Assembly (NCBI GenBank): GCA_003221695.1
Contig: QHSX01000047.1
Span: forward strand, 1-43,393
Direction: 5' to 3'
Length of the DNA stretch: 43,393 nt
DNA from: Candidatus Rokuibacteriota bacterium
GTDB lineage: Bacteria; Methylomirabilota; Methylomirabilia; Rokubacteriales; CSP1-6
Made by a program: the position numbers and the translations under genes. Below, piece after piece: positions 32,481-42,360 of the stretch. Positions within the stretch are counted from its first letter, which is position 1. Each line of letters begins with the position of its first letter. Under the pieces are notes generated by a model. That model did not search any database and was not told where the DNA came from. It saw only the letters and a list, made by a program, of their open reading frames with translations.

Positions 32481-32738
32481 ACGAAGGTCCTCCTCTTGCT
32501 CACGCAGGACGCTCTGGACCGGGCTCGGGTCTTGGCGGGGAAGGCGACGGCCGCGCTCAAGCTCCCGGTGAGCCTCCAGATTGTCCTTCGGGCCCTCATC
32601 GAGGAGGGGCTGAAGCACGGGGATCGCCCGGTCCTCCTCGCGAACATTGGGGACCAGGCCAAGGCGGTTCGTCTCCAGCGGAGCGCGGCGCGTCGACCGA
32701 TTCGATATCAGACACACGTGACGACAACCAAGCGCTGA
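32451..32738 (+). CDS. Ribbon-helix-helix-like small protein, paralogue 2
   Basis: A 95-residue protein closely related to that at 31697 in the strand-helix-helix core (KTKVLLLLT, ALDRARVLAGKATAALKL, PVSLQIVLRALIEEGLK); the tails differ. GGAGG precedes the first ATG by 5 bases. The start is duplicated, so the second ATG at 32466 is possible but its ribosome site would be the duplicated codons. The lipoprotein follows after 28 bases, so the two are one operon; the RHH-like protein may autoregulate it from island B. Confidence 0.65.
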   Translation: MFENKMFENKTKVLLLLTQDALDRARVLAGKATAALKLPVSLQIVLRALIEEGLKHGDRPVLLANIGDQAKAVRLQRSAARRPIRYQTHVTTTKR

Positions 32739-32766
32739 GGATCAGCGTCTTGGCAAGGAGATGACG

Positions 32767-33318
32767 ATGTCGAAATGGGCGGGAGTGGCAGCCTTGATAG
32801 GGGCAGTGGCGGTCATGACCCTCGGCTGCGCGCAGGGGCCGGTGGCGACCGCCGCGATGGTCGAGGACAAGACGTACACGGTGACGCCGGCGTCGGTGAC
32901 GGTGAAGGCGGGGATCATTACGGGCGAGGTCACGGAGCTGAAGGTCATGGAGCGAGTCGAGCAAGGTTCCAACCGTGTCGTCTCCCCGGCGAAGCTCACC
33001 GGGACGCTACGGCTGAAGAATACGTCCGCGAATCAGGCGGTCCGGCTCGTCGCGGGCAAGATCCTGTACATCGGTGCCAACGGGCGGCCCATCGAGCTCG
33101 AGGATTCACGGACCGAGCCGGTCGTCAAATTCACCACCTACGGCAGCGAGCGACTCGACCCCGGGCAGGAGGGAACCCAGTCCCTGGATGTGGAGTTCCC
33201 GGCCGAGGCGCTGAAAGCGAAGACGCTGAAGGAGATTCGGCTGGCGCTCGCGTACATCCCGTCACCCTACCGGGAGGAGAGCATCAACTTTATCGTGTCG
33301 ATCGGCGCTGGTAAGTAA
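32767..33318 (+). CDS. Paralogue 2 of the new beta-rich domain, exported putative lipoprotein
   Basis: A 183-residue protein. The N terminus is a signal sequence with a lipobox-like MTLGC (Cys21; Thr at -3 is atypical), followed by AQGPVATAA. The beta-rich domain spans about 37-183 with blocks VKAGIITGEVTELKV, RVVSPAKLTG, AVRLVAGKILYI, PIELEDSRTEP, TYGSERLDPGQ, FPAEALKAK and LAYIPSPYREE. The alternation of short hydrophobic strands suggests an Ig-like beta-sandwich. AAGGAG lies 6 bases before the ATG at 32767; the ATG 6 bases upstream has no spacing. Function unknown; likely in the periplasm or on the outer membrane. Confidence 0.75.
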   Translation: MSKWAGVAALIGAVAVMTLGCAQGPVATAAMVEDKTYTVTPASVTVKAGIITGEVTELKVMERVEQGSNRVVSPAKLTGTLRLKNTSANQAVRLVAGKILYIGANGRPIELEDSRTEPVVKFTTYGSERLDPGQEGTQSLDVEFPAEALKAKTLKEIRLALAYIPSPYREESINFIVSIGAGK

Positions 33319-33323
33319 GTCCC

Positions 33324-33354
33324 GGGAGGTGGCTCCCTGCTGGAGTCACCTCCC
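33324..33354. terminator. Bidirectional hairpin between convergent genes
   Basis: A 13-bp stem (33324-33336 with 33342-33354, one G-U in RNA) and loop CTGCT follow the lipoprotein stop. The right arm contains the stop codon of the convergent histidine kinase (33346-33348). It can end transcription from either side, although no T-tract is present. Confidence 0.6.
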
Positions 33355-35829
33355 CGACAGCGCGCGATGGATGACTCGCCGGACCTCCTCGAGCGTGAAC
33401 GGCTTGTACAGGTAGGGAGCGCCGGCGCGCTCCAGAAATGCGCTGATCTCCGAGCTCAGCGCATCGCCGGTAAGGAAGACGAGTCGCCGAAGAAGCTGCG
33501 GGTGATCCCGAGCCAGAGCCTCATAGAGACCCGGCCCGTCGAGCTCCGGCATCTTGAGGTCGATCAGGACGAGGTCGTACGGTTGGGCGCGCAGTCTCTC
33601 TAGGGCGACGTGGCCGTTGGGCGCGACGTCCACGCGATGGTCGTCGAGCCGGAGAAGATCCGCCAGCATATCGGCGACGTAGTGCTCATCGTCCACCACG
33701 AGGATCGCCTTTCCCTGGATCGCAGGCAGCGACTCGAGCTCGCGCACCTCCGGGCCGGACGACGGCACGGTCAGCGGCAGCTCGACGCGAAAGATCGCGC
33801 CCTCGCCAGGCCGGCTCTCGACCTCAATCGTCCCTCCGTGGGCGACGATGATCGCCCGGCACAGCCCGAGCCCCAAGCCGGTCCCGTGCCCGGGCGGCTT
33901 CGTCGTGAAGAAGGGCTCGAAGATTCGCCCCTGGATCTCAGGGGCGATCCCGATGCCCGTGTCAGCGACCTCGAGCCGTATGGATTGCTCTTCTCGACTG
34001 AGCCGCGTCGTCAGGGTGAGCCGCGGGCCCGGCCGCCCGCGCATGGCATGATGAGCGTTGGTGATGAGATTCACGACCACCTGGTGAAGCTGGTGAGGAT
34101 CGGCCCAGAGGACCGGGGGATCGGCCGCCAGATCGAGTCTCACCTCGATGTTGTCCACGCTCAGGGGGTACGCGAGCAGCTCCGCCGCCTCCTGGACGAC
34201 CTGGTTCAGCCGCACCTCTTGCCGCTCGGGCGGGTGGTGGCGGGCGATCGACAGGAAGCTCCGCACGATCCGCACACAGCGCTCGGCCGCCGTCGCGATC
34301 TTCTTCGTGCGCTCGACGAGCGGCCCGCTCCCGGCGGCTCGGCGCAGCAGCTCGATCTGGCCCCTCACGACCGCAAGCGGATTATTGAGCTCGTGGGCGA
34401 CGCCGGCCAGCAGCGAGCTCATCGCGGCCAACTTCTCGGTGTGTCGCAGCGTCTCTTCCGTTTGCCGACGTTCCGTGATGTCGCGCACGACGCTCGAGAC
34501 GAAGGTGCCCTCCGTCGTCTCGAGAGGACCGAGGCTGATCTCGACCGGAAACTCGGTCCCATCCTTGCGCAGCCCATACAGTTCCATCCCGACACCCATC
34601 GGCCGCACCCGCGGGGCTCTGAAGTACCCGTGTCGATGCTCGCGGTGCTTGGGCCGGACGCGCTCCGGAATCAGCATCTCCACCGGTCGGCCAAGCAACT
34701 CCTCCCGCGAGTAGCCGAAGAGCTTCGCCGCTTGCGCATTGACGAGGACGATGTCCCCCGCCTCGTTCACGATGACCATGGCGTCGGGAGCGAATTCCAG
34801 CAGCTCACGGAATCTCGTCTCGGCGGTTCGCAGGTCCCGGGTTCGTTCCTCGACCCGCGTCTCCAAGGTGTCGTGGGCCGCTCGGAGTCGCCCCTCCGCG
34901 TTCCGTCGCTCGGCGACAAGCGCGGCCATCGTCAGGATCGTCACGGTCAGGACGCTCACGAAGGCCTGCAACAGCAACAGGGATTCATTGGCCGTCTCGC
35001 CCACAAACGGGCCGACCCCATGGACCGTGTCCCATACGGCGATCGCGGAGGTGAGGACGGCCGCGGTCGCGGCCTCGCGGGGACCGAATCGAAACGCCGC
35101 CCAGACGAGCCACGGAATCGGCACGAAGACCAGCGGGTAGTTGGCGCCCTGGTCGAGCGACCCGAGCCGGCCGATGACCACCAGCGACACGAACAACAGC
35201 ACCGCTTCGATGTGCTTGCGGAATTCCCAACGCGGCTGCGACCGGTCGCTCCACGTCAGGAGCAACGGCGTCACCAGGAGTATTCCGGTCGTGTCACCGA
35301 GCCACCACGTGAGCCAGATCGTTCCGTAGACGAACGGTGGGGCGATGCCTGCCAGGGCGATGCCGGTCGCGCTGACGCTGGCCGCCACGCAGCATGCCAG
35401 GAGCGCCGCGGCCGTGAACCTGAACACGTCCTGCGCCCGATCGAACGGGCTGCGCGCCCCGACCCATCGCTGAAGCAGGTACGCCGCCACCACGGCTTCG
35501 AGGGTGTTCCCGAGGCCGATCGCGGAGGAGACGACGACGATCGTGCGTGCACTCGCGGCCTGGTTGGCGAGGAAGGCCACCACGTTCGCGAAAAACGCCC
35601 CGAGCAAGATGCCCGGCCAGACGCGATATCCCAGAAGGAGGACCGCCGCCAGCGCGATCCCTGACGGCGGCCACACGGGCGACGCGTTCGTTTTCTCGAG
35701 GGCCAGGCGCAAGCTGAGGCCGGCGACGCCAAAGTAGAGGATTGCGATGAGGAGGGCCGCGATGGCCCAATGCGACCGAAGGTGTGAGCGGGACGTCTCC
35801 CGCGGTCGGGACACCCTACGACACGTCAC
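33346..35829 (-). CDS. MASE1-PAS hybrid sensor histidine kinase with C-terminal receiver
   Basis: An 827-residue membrane kinase. Residues about 18-305 are a MASE1 sensor with around eight membrane helices ([15 protein letters not shown] near 53-67). A short coiled-coil (310-335) leads into a PAS domain (335-455, with [16 protein letters not shown]). HisKA carries the phosphorylated His479 in HELNNPL. The ATPase domain shows [16 protein letters not shown] and GTGLGLGL. The C-terminal receiver has DDE and the phosphorylated Asp in LIDLKMPE. The kinase can therefore pass phosphate within one chain; no separate response regulator is adjacent. Transcription appears to come from a sigma-54 promoter. 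The GTG start has no ribosome site of its own and an 8-codon leader ORF ends 3 bases before it. Confidence 0.9.
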   Translation of the reverse strand: MTCRRVSRPRETSRSHLRSHWAIAALLIAILYFGVAGLSLRLALEKTNASPVWPPSGIALAAVLLLGYRVWPGILLGAFFANVVAFLANQAASARTIVVVSSAIGLGNTLEAVVAAYLLQRWVGARSPFDRAQDVFRFTAAALLACCVAASVSATGIALAGIAPPFVYGTIWLTWWLGDTTGILLVTPLLLTWSDRSQPRWEFRKHIEAVLLFVSLVVIGRLGSLDQGANYPLVFVPIPWLVWAAFRFGPREAATAAVLTSAIAVWDTVHGVGPFVGETANESLLLLQAFVSVLTVTILTMAALVAERRNAEGRLRAAHDTLETRVEERTRDLRTAETRFRELLEFAPDAMVIVNEAGDIVLVNAQAAKLFGYSREELLGRPVEMLIPERVRPKHREHRHGYFRAPRVRPMGVGMELYGLRKDGTEFPVEISLGPLETTEGTFVSSVVRDITERRQTEETLRHTEKLAAMSSLLAGVAHELNNPLAVVRGQIELLRRAAGSGPLVERTKKIATAAERCVRIVRSFLSIARHHPPERQEVRLNQVVQEAAELLAYPLSVDNIEVRLDLAADPPVLWADPHQLHQVVVNLITNAHHAMRGRPGPRLTLTTRLSREEQSIRLEVADTGIGIAPEIQGRIFEPFFTTKPPGHGTGLGLGLCRAIIVAHGGTIEVESRPGEGAIFRVELPLTVPSSGPEVRELESLPAIQGKAILVVDDEHYVADMLADLLRLDDHRVDVAPNGHVALERLRAQPYDLVLIDLKMPELDGPGLYEALARDHPQLLRRLVFLTGDALSSEISAFLERAGAPYLYKPFTLEEVRRVIHRALSGR

Positions 35830-35832
35830 GAA

Positions 35833-35859
35833 CTAGTTACAGCCCAGGTCCGTTGACAT
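35833..35859 (-). CDS. Short leader ORF (8 codons) before the kinase
   Basis: ATG at 35859 with GGAGGAG upstream encodes MSTDLGCN and ends at TAG (35835-35833). The stop is in the same frame as the kinase GTG, with one codon between them. It is the best ribosome site in the leader, so the kinase could be translated by re-initiation. Alternatively, the TAG is a point mutation in the original start region of the kinase. Confidence 0.35.
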   Translation of the reverse strand: MSTDLGCN

Positions 35860-35894
35860 ACGGCTCTCCTCCGGGGCGCCGCGGCAAACCACCG

Positions 35895-35909
35895 GCAACC
35901 AGCGTGCCA
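35895..35909 (-). promoter_or_regulatory. Sigma-54 (-24/-12) promoter for the hybrid kinase
   Basis: On the minus strand the bases read TGGCACG-CTGG-TTGC, a complete match to the core TGGCACG-N4-TTGC; GG and GC are separated by 10 bases as required. The predicted start is near 35884, about 55 bases before the kinase GTG. Activation must come from an enhancer-binding protein; two NtrC-like sites lie upstream. Confidence 0.8.
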
Positions 35910-35996
35910 GCGGGCAGGTTCTGGCGTCCGTCAGGAAAGCGCCTATAGTTTGCGGGCTCTGTGGGGCGGCGGCCGGCTCCTCCTCGCCCTGAGACC

Positions 35997-36032
35997 TGCA
36001 CCACGGTGGTGCAGGTGCACCAAGATGGTGCA
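35997..36032. promoter_or_regulatory. Tandem NtrC-type enhancer sites
   Basis: Two 17-bp palindromes TGCACCA-N3-TGGTGCA occur at 35997-36013 and 36016-36032 (spacers CGG and AGA), centres 19 bp apart. They match the known enteric NtrC consensus. The centres are about 121 and 140 bp upstream of the predicted sigma-54 start, the usual enhancer distance. Confidence 0.75.
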
Positions 36033-36081
36033 GGGCGCGATCGCTCGCGGCCGCCCCCGTTATCTTCTCACCTCGCCAAGA

Positions 36082-37755
<1,674 letters not shown>

Positions 37756-38082
37756 TCACGAGCCGACGATGCCGAGGACGTCCTCCTCCTTCATGATGAG
37801 GTACTCCTCGCCGTCGAGCTTGACCTCGCTCCCGGAGTACTTGGCGAAGAGGATGCGGTCGCCTTCCTTCACCGCGAGCGGGAAATTCTTGCCGTCGTCG
37901 TTGACCTTGCCGGTGCCCACGGCGACGACCTTGCCCTCCTGGGGCTTCTCTTTAGCGGTGTCGGGGATGATGAGGCTGCCGCGCTTCTCGTCCTGCTCCG
38001 CGAGGCGCTTGACGAGCACGCGGTCGTGGAGCGGACGCAGCGTCGTCTTCTTTGCCTGAGCCGTCTTCATTGCCTGAGCCAT
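37756..38082 (-). CDS. groES: Co-chaperonin GroES (Cpn10)
   Basis: A 108-residue 10-kDa co-chaperonin. The core begins [15 protein letters not shown] and holds the mobile-loop block [19 protein letters not shown] that docks on GroEL; the end [15 protein letters not shown] is typical. An N-terminal extension of about 12 residues ([12 protein letters not shown]) is present. The ATG at 38082 has GGGAGGG upstream; an in-frame ATG at 38070 is possible. No CIRCE element was found upstream. Confidence 0.96.
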   Translation of the reverse strand: MAQAMKTAQAKKTTLRPLHDRVLVKRLAEQDEKRGSLIIPDTAKEKPQEGKVVAVGTGKVNDDGKNFPLAVKEGDRILFAKYSGSEVKLDGEEYLIMKEEDVLGIVGS

Positions 38083-38106
38083 CGTGGTAGTCCCTCCCTG
38101 CGGCGC

Positions 38107-38159
38107 AGTGTACCACTAAAATAGTACGGATTGACTAAATTGATCTAGTGTACTATTAT
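38107..38159 (+). promoter_or_regulatory. Promoter and palindromic boxes between groES and gntR
   Basis: TTGACT (38131-38136) and TATTAT (38154-38159) are 17 bases apart and would drive the GntR-type gene. A direct repeat AGTGTAC-C/T-A-C/T-TA occurs at 38107-38118 and 38147-38158, 40 bp apart. An inverted pair AATAGTAC (38120-38127) and GTACTATT (38150-38157) is perfect. The boxes overlap the -10 of gntR and lie upstream of groES, so autoregulation plus control of groESL is likely. Confidence 0.6.
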
Positions 38160-38181
38160 TGCCATACAGATGAGGGTCGCG

Positions 38182-39180
38182 ATGAAACTCACGATCGACG
38201 GGCACAGCCCGATCCCGATCCGCCGGCAACTGACCGAGCAGCTCAAGCACGCCATCGAGAGCGGCGGCGTCGCGCGCGACCAAGCCCTGCCCAGCATCCG
38301 GGAGCTGGCCGGCTTCCTCGGCATCAATGCGAACACGGTCGCGCGCGTCGTCGAGGATCTCAAGCAGAGCGGATACGTGGAGGCTCGGCGGGGGAAAGGC
38401 GTGTTCGTCGCCTCGGCACCGCCCGTCCGCCCTTCCCCTCACCTCCGCGAGAGCTTCTTACAAGAGACGGTGATCCGGGCGGCGGCCCTCGGGATGACTG
38501 CCGACGACTTGTCGGTGGGCGTTCTGAGCTTGACCGGGGTCCGGCCCGCCGCCCTCCAGGAGACCGTCGAGGTCCTCCTCGTGGAGTGCAGCCCGCCAGA
38601 GCTCGACTTCTTCGCCCGGCAACTCGAGGCCCACCTCCCGGTCCGCGTCGACAAGGTGCTCCTCGGCGACCTGGCGGCGGTCACGCGGCGCCAGAAGCAA
38701 GGTGGTCGTTGGCGGGCCGCGGTCACGAGCTTCTGCCACCTCCCGCAGGTGGAGCGGCTCCTGAACGGTAAGGGGGTCCCCGTGATCGCGCTCCTCGCCG
38801 AGGCGCATCTCGAGACGCTCCACCGTCTGGCCCAGCTCCCGTCGGGGACACGAGTGGGCGTCGCCTCCGCCGCCGTCGAGACGGCCCACAACCTCGAGCA
38901 CTCGATCGCCAACGCCGGCCTGCCGAACATCGCGCTGGTCGGCGCGTGCCCTGCCGAGGGGGCCGCGTTGGGTCGCCTGTTGCGACGAGTGGACGTCATC
39001 GTCTGTTCTACCGCGGCGGCCGAGCGGGTACGGGCGCTCGCAGGCCCCTCTGTGCAAGTGATCATCGACGACCGTGCCCTCGACCAGCGGGCGATCGAGA
39101 TGCTCGCGGCCGTCCTGGTGCGCCCTCAGCCACCCAACGGGCGCAAACGCTCGCAGGTCGCGGCGCGCGCAACGGCGTAG
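38182..39180 (+). CDS. YtrA-like GntR-family transcriptional regulator
   Basis: A 332-residue regulator. The N-terminal winged helix (about 1-75) has SIRELAGFLGINANTVARVVEDLKQ-type residues, where NTVARVV is characteristic of YtrA-type GntR proteins, and ends in RRGKGVFVA. The remaining 250 residues (LNGKGVPVIALLAEAHLETL, VGVASAAVETAHNLE, IALVGACPAEG) resemble an alpha/beta ligand-binding domain, longer than in usual YtrA proteins. The ATG at 38182 has GAGGGT upstream; the ATG at 38170 would sit almost at the transcription start. It probably binds the boxes between itself and groES. The GlsB-fusion follows after 47 bases. Confidence 0.82.
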   Translation: MKLTIDGHSPIPIRRQLTEQLKHAIESGGVARDQALPSIRELAGFLGINANTVARVVEDLKQSGYVEARRGKGVFVASAPPVRPSPHLRESFLQETVIRAAALGMTADDLSVGVLSLTGVRPAALQETVEVLLVECSPPELDFFARQLEAHLPVRVDKVLLGDLAAVTRRQKQGGRWRAAVTSFCHLPQVERLLNGKGVPVIALLAEAHLETLHRLAQLPSGTRVGVASAAVETAHNLEHSIANAGLPNIALVGACPAEGAALGRLLRRVDVIVCSTAAAERVRALAGPSVQVIIDDRALDQRAIEMLAAVLVRPQPPNGRKRSQVAARATA

Positions 39181-39227
39181 GGGAAGTGAAGCGGGTGAGT
39201 CGTTAACCGGGTGAAGGAGGAAGGGTC

Positions 39228-40061
39228 ATGAGCTTCGCCATGTTCGTGACGTGGGTTCTCGTGGGAGTGCTGGCGGGCGTGCTGGCCCCGCTGGTCATGA
39301 AACGCGGAGGCTACGGGCTGAAGAAGGACGTCATCCTCGGTCTCGTCGGGAGCATCGGGGGGAGCTGGATCTTCCGGGCCGCTGGGGTGTTTCCGGGGAC
39401 CGGGATTGTCGCGATGGCCGTCGTCGCATCCGTCGGGGCGGCCATCCCGATCATCGCCCAACGCAAGTTCTGGCCGACTGAGAGTGTTGGCGAGGAAAAG
39501 ACCGTCATCAAAATGTGGCGCTGGGGACTCGGCGCAGCGGTCGTGGCCGTGGTGGTGTGGATGATTCTCGGCCCATCGCCGCAGCCGGCGGCGACGGCGG
39601 CGGTGGTCAAGGACAAGACGTACACCGTGACGCCGGCCGCGATGAAGGTCAAGGCCGGGATCGTCACGGGCGAGATGACGGACATGAGAGTCACGGAACG
39701 GATCGAGCAAGGCTCGGACCGCGTCGTCTCGCCGGCGAAGTTCACGGCGAAGGTTGTGCTGAAGAACAGCTCGGCGGATCAGACCGTCCGCCTCGTCGCA
39801 GGGAAGATCCGGTACATCGACGCCCAGGGACAACCGATCCAGCTCGAGGACGCCCGGACGGAGCCGACCCTCAGGTTCGCCAGTTACGGCAATGATCGGC
39901 TCGACCCCGGGCAGGAAGCCACCGAGTCGCTGGACGTGGCCTTCCCCGCCGAGGCGCTGAAGGCGAAGAAGTTGAAAGGGATTCAACTGGAGCTCGCGTA
40001 CATCCCGTCGCCGTACCGCCAGGAGACGGTCCACTTCACCGTGTCGATCGGCGGTCAGTGA
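39228..40061 (+). CDS. GlsB/YeaQ-type membrane domain fused to the new beta-rich domain (paralogue 3)
   Basis: A 277-residue protein. Residues 1-83 are a GlsB/YeaQ-like domain with three helices, nearly matching the free protein at 32061 (MFV...VMKRGGYGLKKD...QRKFWP). A fourth helix follows at about 97-116 (WGLGAAVVAVVVWMILG). Residues about 129-277 are the beta-rich domain with VKAGIVTGEM, RVVSPAKFTAKV, TVRLVAGKIRYIDAQ, QLEDARTEP, SYGNDRLDPGQE, FPAEALKAKK and LAYIPSPYRQE. The arrangement places the beta domain outside the membrane. GAAGGAGG precedes the ATG, and the gene is probably co-transcribed with gntR. Confidence 0.82.
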   Translation: MSFAMFVTWVLVGVLAGVLAPLVMKRGGYGLKKDVILGLVGSIGGSWIFRAAGVFPGTGIVAMAVVASVGAAIPIIAQRKFWPTESVGEEKTVIKMWRWGLGAAVVAVVVWMILGPSPQPAATAAVVKDKTYTVTPAAMKVKAGIVTGEMTDMRVTERIEQGSDRVVSPAKFTAKVVLKNSSADQTVRLVAGKIRYIDAQGQPIQLEDARTEPTLRFASYGNDRLDPGQEATESLDVAFPAEALKAKKLKGIQLELAYIPSPYRQETVHFTVSIGGQ

Positions 40062-40282
40062 TGAAGGTGGGCACGGGCGTGCTCGCTCTGACTTCGCACC
40101 CAGCGGCAAGGTGCGAAACTTGTGGGGCAGAGCTTCGAGACCCCTCGCAACGGTTTTGCGGCGGTGACAAGTGTCACCGTGTGTTCCTGAAACATCTAAA
40201 ACCGGGCACGCGGGGGTCGTGGCCCGCGTCACAACGTGCCTCGACGAGAGCACCCAGACGGACATTTCGCAGGGGCGGCTGA
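40061..40282 (+). CDS. Possible small zinc-ribbon protein
   Basis: A 73-residue frame whose ATG overlaps the TGA of the fusion gene (TGATG). The part ARCETCGAELRDPSQRFC with GGDKC behind it has CxxC and CxxxxC pairs, as in short zinc ribbons; the C terminus is basic and low in complexity. Translational overlap supports a real gene, but the rest of the sequence is not convincing. The bases 40283-40447 that follow hold nothing recognised. Confidence 0.4.
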   Translation: MKVGTGVLALTSHPAARCETCGAELRDPSQRFCGGDKCHRVFLKHLKPGTRGSWPASQRASTRAPRRTFRRGG

Positions 40283-40447
40283 ACGCCTACGCGGACAGAG
40301 GCGCGGCAGAGTCCCACGAGGAGGTGGGAGGGATGAGGGGGCTCATGGAGTTCTACATCGAGAGACGCAGGCTCTTGGCGCGTTACGACGCGGTACGGGT
40401 GCCCCGGCTTGTTCCGTTTCTTTGGACGCTCTTGAAAGGAGTACGAC

Positions 40448-40792
40448 ATGGCCGTGCAGTACAAAGTGGTGATGGCCCTCGCCCTGATCCTCCTCGTCTC
40501 GCTAGCCGCCACGCGGACGGCCGACGGCCAGGTCCCTACCGCCGCCGACTTCGCCGCCTGCAATGAAGAAGCGCCCGAAGCGGTCAAGGCAGGAACTGTC
40601 TCGCCGACCATGGGCGACCACGTTCGGGCCGACACTGCACGCGCCGGCGCCATGACGACAAACTCTATCGACTTCACGGGCAGACACATCGAGTCGTCCG
40701 ATCCGCAAATCCACGGTATGAAGGCGGGAGGAGCAAAGAACGCCACCTACCAGGCCGCATATCGCAGTTGCATGAGACGGAGGGGCTTCTAA
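40448..40792 (+). CDS. Small secreted protein with two cysteines
   Basis: A 114-residue protein with a signal peptide (1-28, ending TRTADGQ). The mature part has a Cys near each end (DFAACNEE and YRSCMRRRGF) that could form a disulfide, with Ser/Thr-rich polar middle and no enzyme motif. GAAAGGAG precedes the ATG at good spacing. Not recognised; convergent with the DJ-1/PfpI gene. Confidence 0.7.
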   Translation: MAVQYKVVMALALILLVSLAATRTADGQVPTAADFAACNEEAPEAVKAGTVSPTMGDHVRADTARAGAMTTNSIDFTGRHIESSDPQIHGMKAGGAKNATYQAAYRSCMRRRGF

Positions 40793-40811
40793 GCATCCAC
40801 CAGCGGTCCGG

Positions 40812-41438
40812 TCACACACGGAGCGCTGGCTTTCCGTCCCGCCGGTACTCGACGTAGTGAGCGGTCTCGTCGGCGACCTCACGGCCAAAGAGGGTCTCCA
40901 CGACGTAGAAGGCCATGTCGATCCCCGAGGCCACGCCAGCCGAGCTGATGATGCCGTCGTCCACGACCCGATACTCGCGCTCGACCGCGACCCCGGCCTT
41001 CAGGGCGTCGAGGGTGTCCAGAGCTCCCCAGTGCGTCGTCGCGTGCCGGCCCTCGAGAAGCCCCGCGCTGGCGAGGAGGAGCGAGCCGGTGCACACCGAG
41101 GTGACCCTCCGGGCCCCGGCCGCCGCCCGACGGATCCAGTCGAGCGTCTCGGCGTCGTGCAGGAGCGCGCGGGTGCCCCACCCGCCGGGCACGACGACGA
41201 GGTCGCCCCTGGGCGCGTCGGCGAAGCCCCAGTGGGGGATCACCCGAAGGCCGCCGGTCGTCCGGATGGGCGCCGTCGTCTTCGCGACCGTAAAGACGTG
41301 GAACGGCGCGCTGTCTTCCGAGCGGCGCGACTCCGGGCCAGGCTGGAGCCGCGTCCGCGAGAAGACTTCGAAGGGGCCGGCGAAGTCGAGGATCTCGACG
41401 TCGTCGAAGATCAGGATGCCGACGTTCCACTTCTCCAC
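40812..41438 (-). CDS. DJ-1/PfpI-family protein (isonitrile hydratase-like)
   Basis: A 208-residue cytoplasmic protein of the glutamine amidotransferase-like superfamily. The nucleophile cysteine is in SVCTGSLLLASAGLL, with TTHWGALDTL and SSAGVASGIDMAFYVVE as further family blocks. These fit the DJ-1/PfpI branch near isonitrile hydratases and AraC-type amidase domains; here no HTH follows. AAGGAGG sits before the GTG at 41438, so the longer frame is not used. It lies 20 bases after the pirin gene in the same direction. Confidence 0.85.
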   Translation of the reverse strand: MEKWNVGILIFDDVEILDFAGPFEVFSRTRLQPGPESRRSEDSAPFHVFTVAKTTAPIRTTGGLRVIPHWGFADAPRGDLVVVPGGWGTRALLHDAETLDWIRRAAAGARRVTSVCTGSLLLASAGLLEGRHATTHWGALDTLDALKAGVAVEREYRVVDDGIISSAGVASGIDMAFYVVETLFGREVADETAHYVEYRRDGKPALRV

Positions 41439-41458
41439 GTCACCCTCCTTCGCTCTGG

Positions 41459-42331
41459 TCACTCGTCGCGCGGCTCTCGGCGAATGAAGTTGCCGGTCCG
41501 CAGGTCCGCGAGCGTCTGCTCGATCTCTGCGCGCGTGTTCATCACAAACGGCCCGTAGCGCGCGATCGGCTCGTGAAGCGGTCGAGCGGCCGCGAGGAGG
41601 AAGCGCCCACCGCCTGGGCCGGCGGATGCCTCCACGACGTCGCCGTCACCGAAGACGACGAGGGCGGGCGCATGCGCGGGCGTCTGCTCCGGCCCGAAGC
41701 GAACGACCCCCTGGTCGACGTACGCGAACGTGGTGTGGCCTCGTGGCACCGTCTCGCGGAACGTGGTGCCGGGTGGCAGCCTCACGTCCACGAACTTCGG
41801 CGCAACGGCCAGCCCTTCGACCGGTCCGACGAGTCGTCCATCGCCCGCCTCGCCGGCAATGACCCGAATCGTCGCCCCTCCATCCGTCCCCGTCTCCGTG
41901 AGCTGGGCCCCCCCGAGATCGCGGTACTTCGGCCGGCTCATCTTTTCGCGCGCCGGCAGATTCAGCCACAGCTGTAACCCGGCAATCCCCTCGGCACGCA
42001 CCTGAGGCATTTCCTCGTGGAGGATGCCGCTGCCCGACGTCATCCACTGGATGTCACCGGCGCCGATCGTTCCCCGGTGCCCCAACGAGTCGCCGTGCCG
42101 CACCTCCCCTTGGCGAACGATCGTCACAGTCTCGATTCCTCGGTGGGGGTGATACGGGAACCCTGCCTCGTAGTCCGCCGGATTGACCGATTCGAAGTGG
42201 TCGAGGAGCAAGAAGGGGTCGAGGTGGTCGAGCCCTCGAGTCCCGATGCTCCGCCGGAGATGAACGCCAGCGCCCTCGACGACCGGCTCCGGCGTGACCA
42301 CCTGGACCACTGGGCGCGAGGACTGGCTCAT
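41459..42331 (-). CDS. Pirin-family protein
   Basis: A 290-residue bicupin. The N-terminal cupin carries the metal ligands in FPYHPHRGIETVT and in SGSGILHEEMP, which in pirins hold iron. Bacterial pirins are quercetin 2,3-dioxygenase-like enzymes or redox sensors. The second domain (PRGHTTFAYVDQG) is the usual degenerate cupin. The start is the ATG at 42331; the ribosome site is weak. It is upstream of DJ-1/PfpI and probably in one transcript with it. Confidence 0.9.
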   Translation of the reverse strand: MSQSSRPVVQVVTPEPVVEGAGVHLRRSIGTRGLDHLDPFLLLDHFESVNPADYEAGFPYHPHRGIETVTIVRQGEVRHGDSLGHRGTIGAGDIQWMTSGSGILHEEMPQVRAEGIAGLQLWLNLPAREKMSRPKYRDLGGAQLTETGTDGGATIRVIAGEAGDGRLVGPVEGLAVAPKFVDVRLPPGTTFRETVPRGHTTFAYVDQGVVRFGPEQTPAHAPALVVFGDGDVVEASAGPGGGRFLLAAARPLHEPIARYGPFVMNTRAEIEQTLADLRTGNFIRREPRDE

Positions 42332-42360
42332 GGTTCTCAGGGTAGCACCCGGCGCCACCT

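Noticed and set aside
33610-35664. Long plus-strand open frame opposite the hybrid kinase
   Set aside because: The minus strand encodes intact kinase, PAS and receiver motifs; the opposite frame is a shadow.
40333-40566. Open frame starting MRGLMEFYIERRR
   Set aside because: The first 30 residues look natural but it runs into the secreted-protein gene in another frame with shadow composition.
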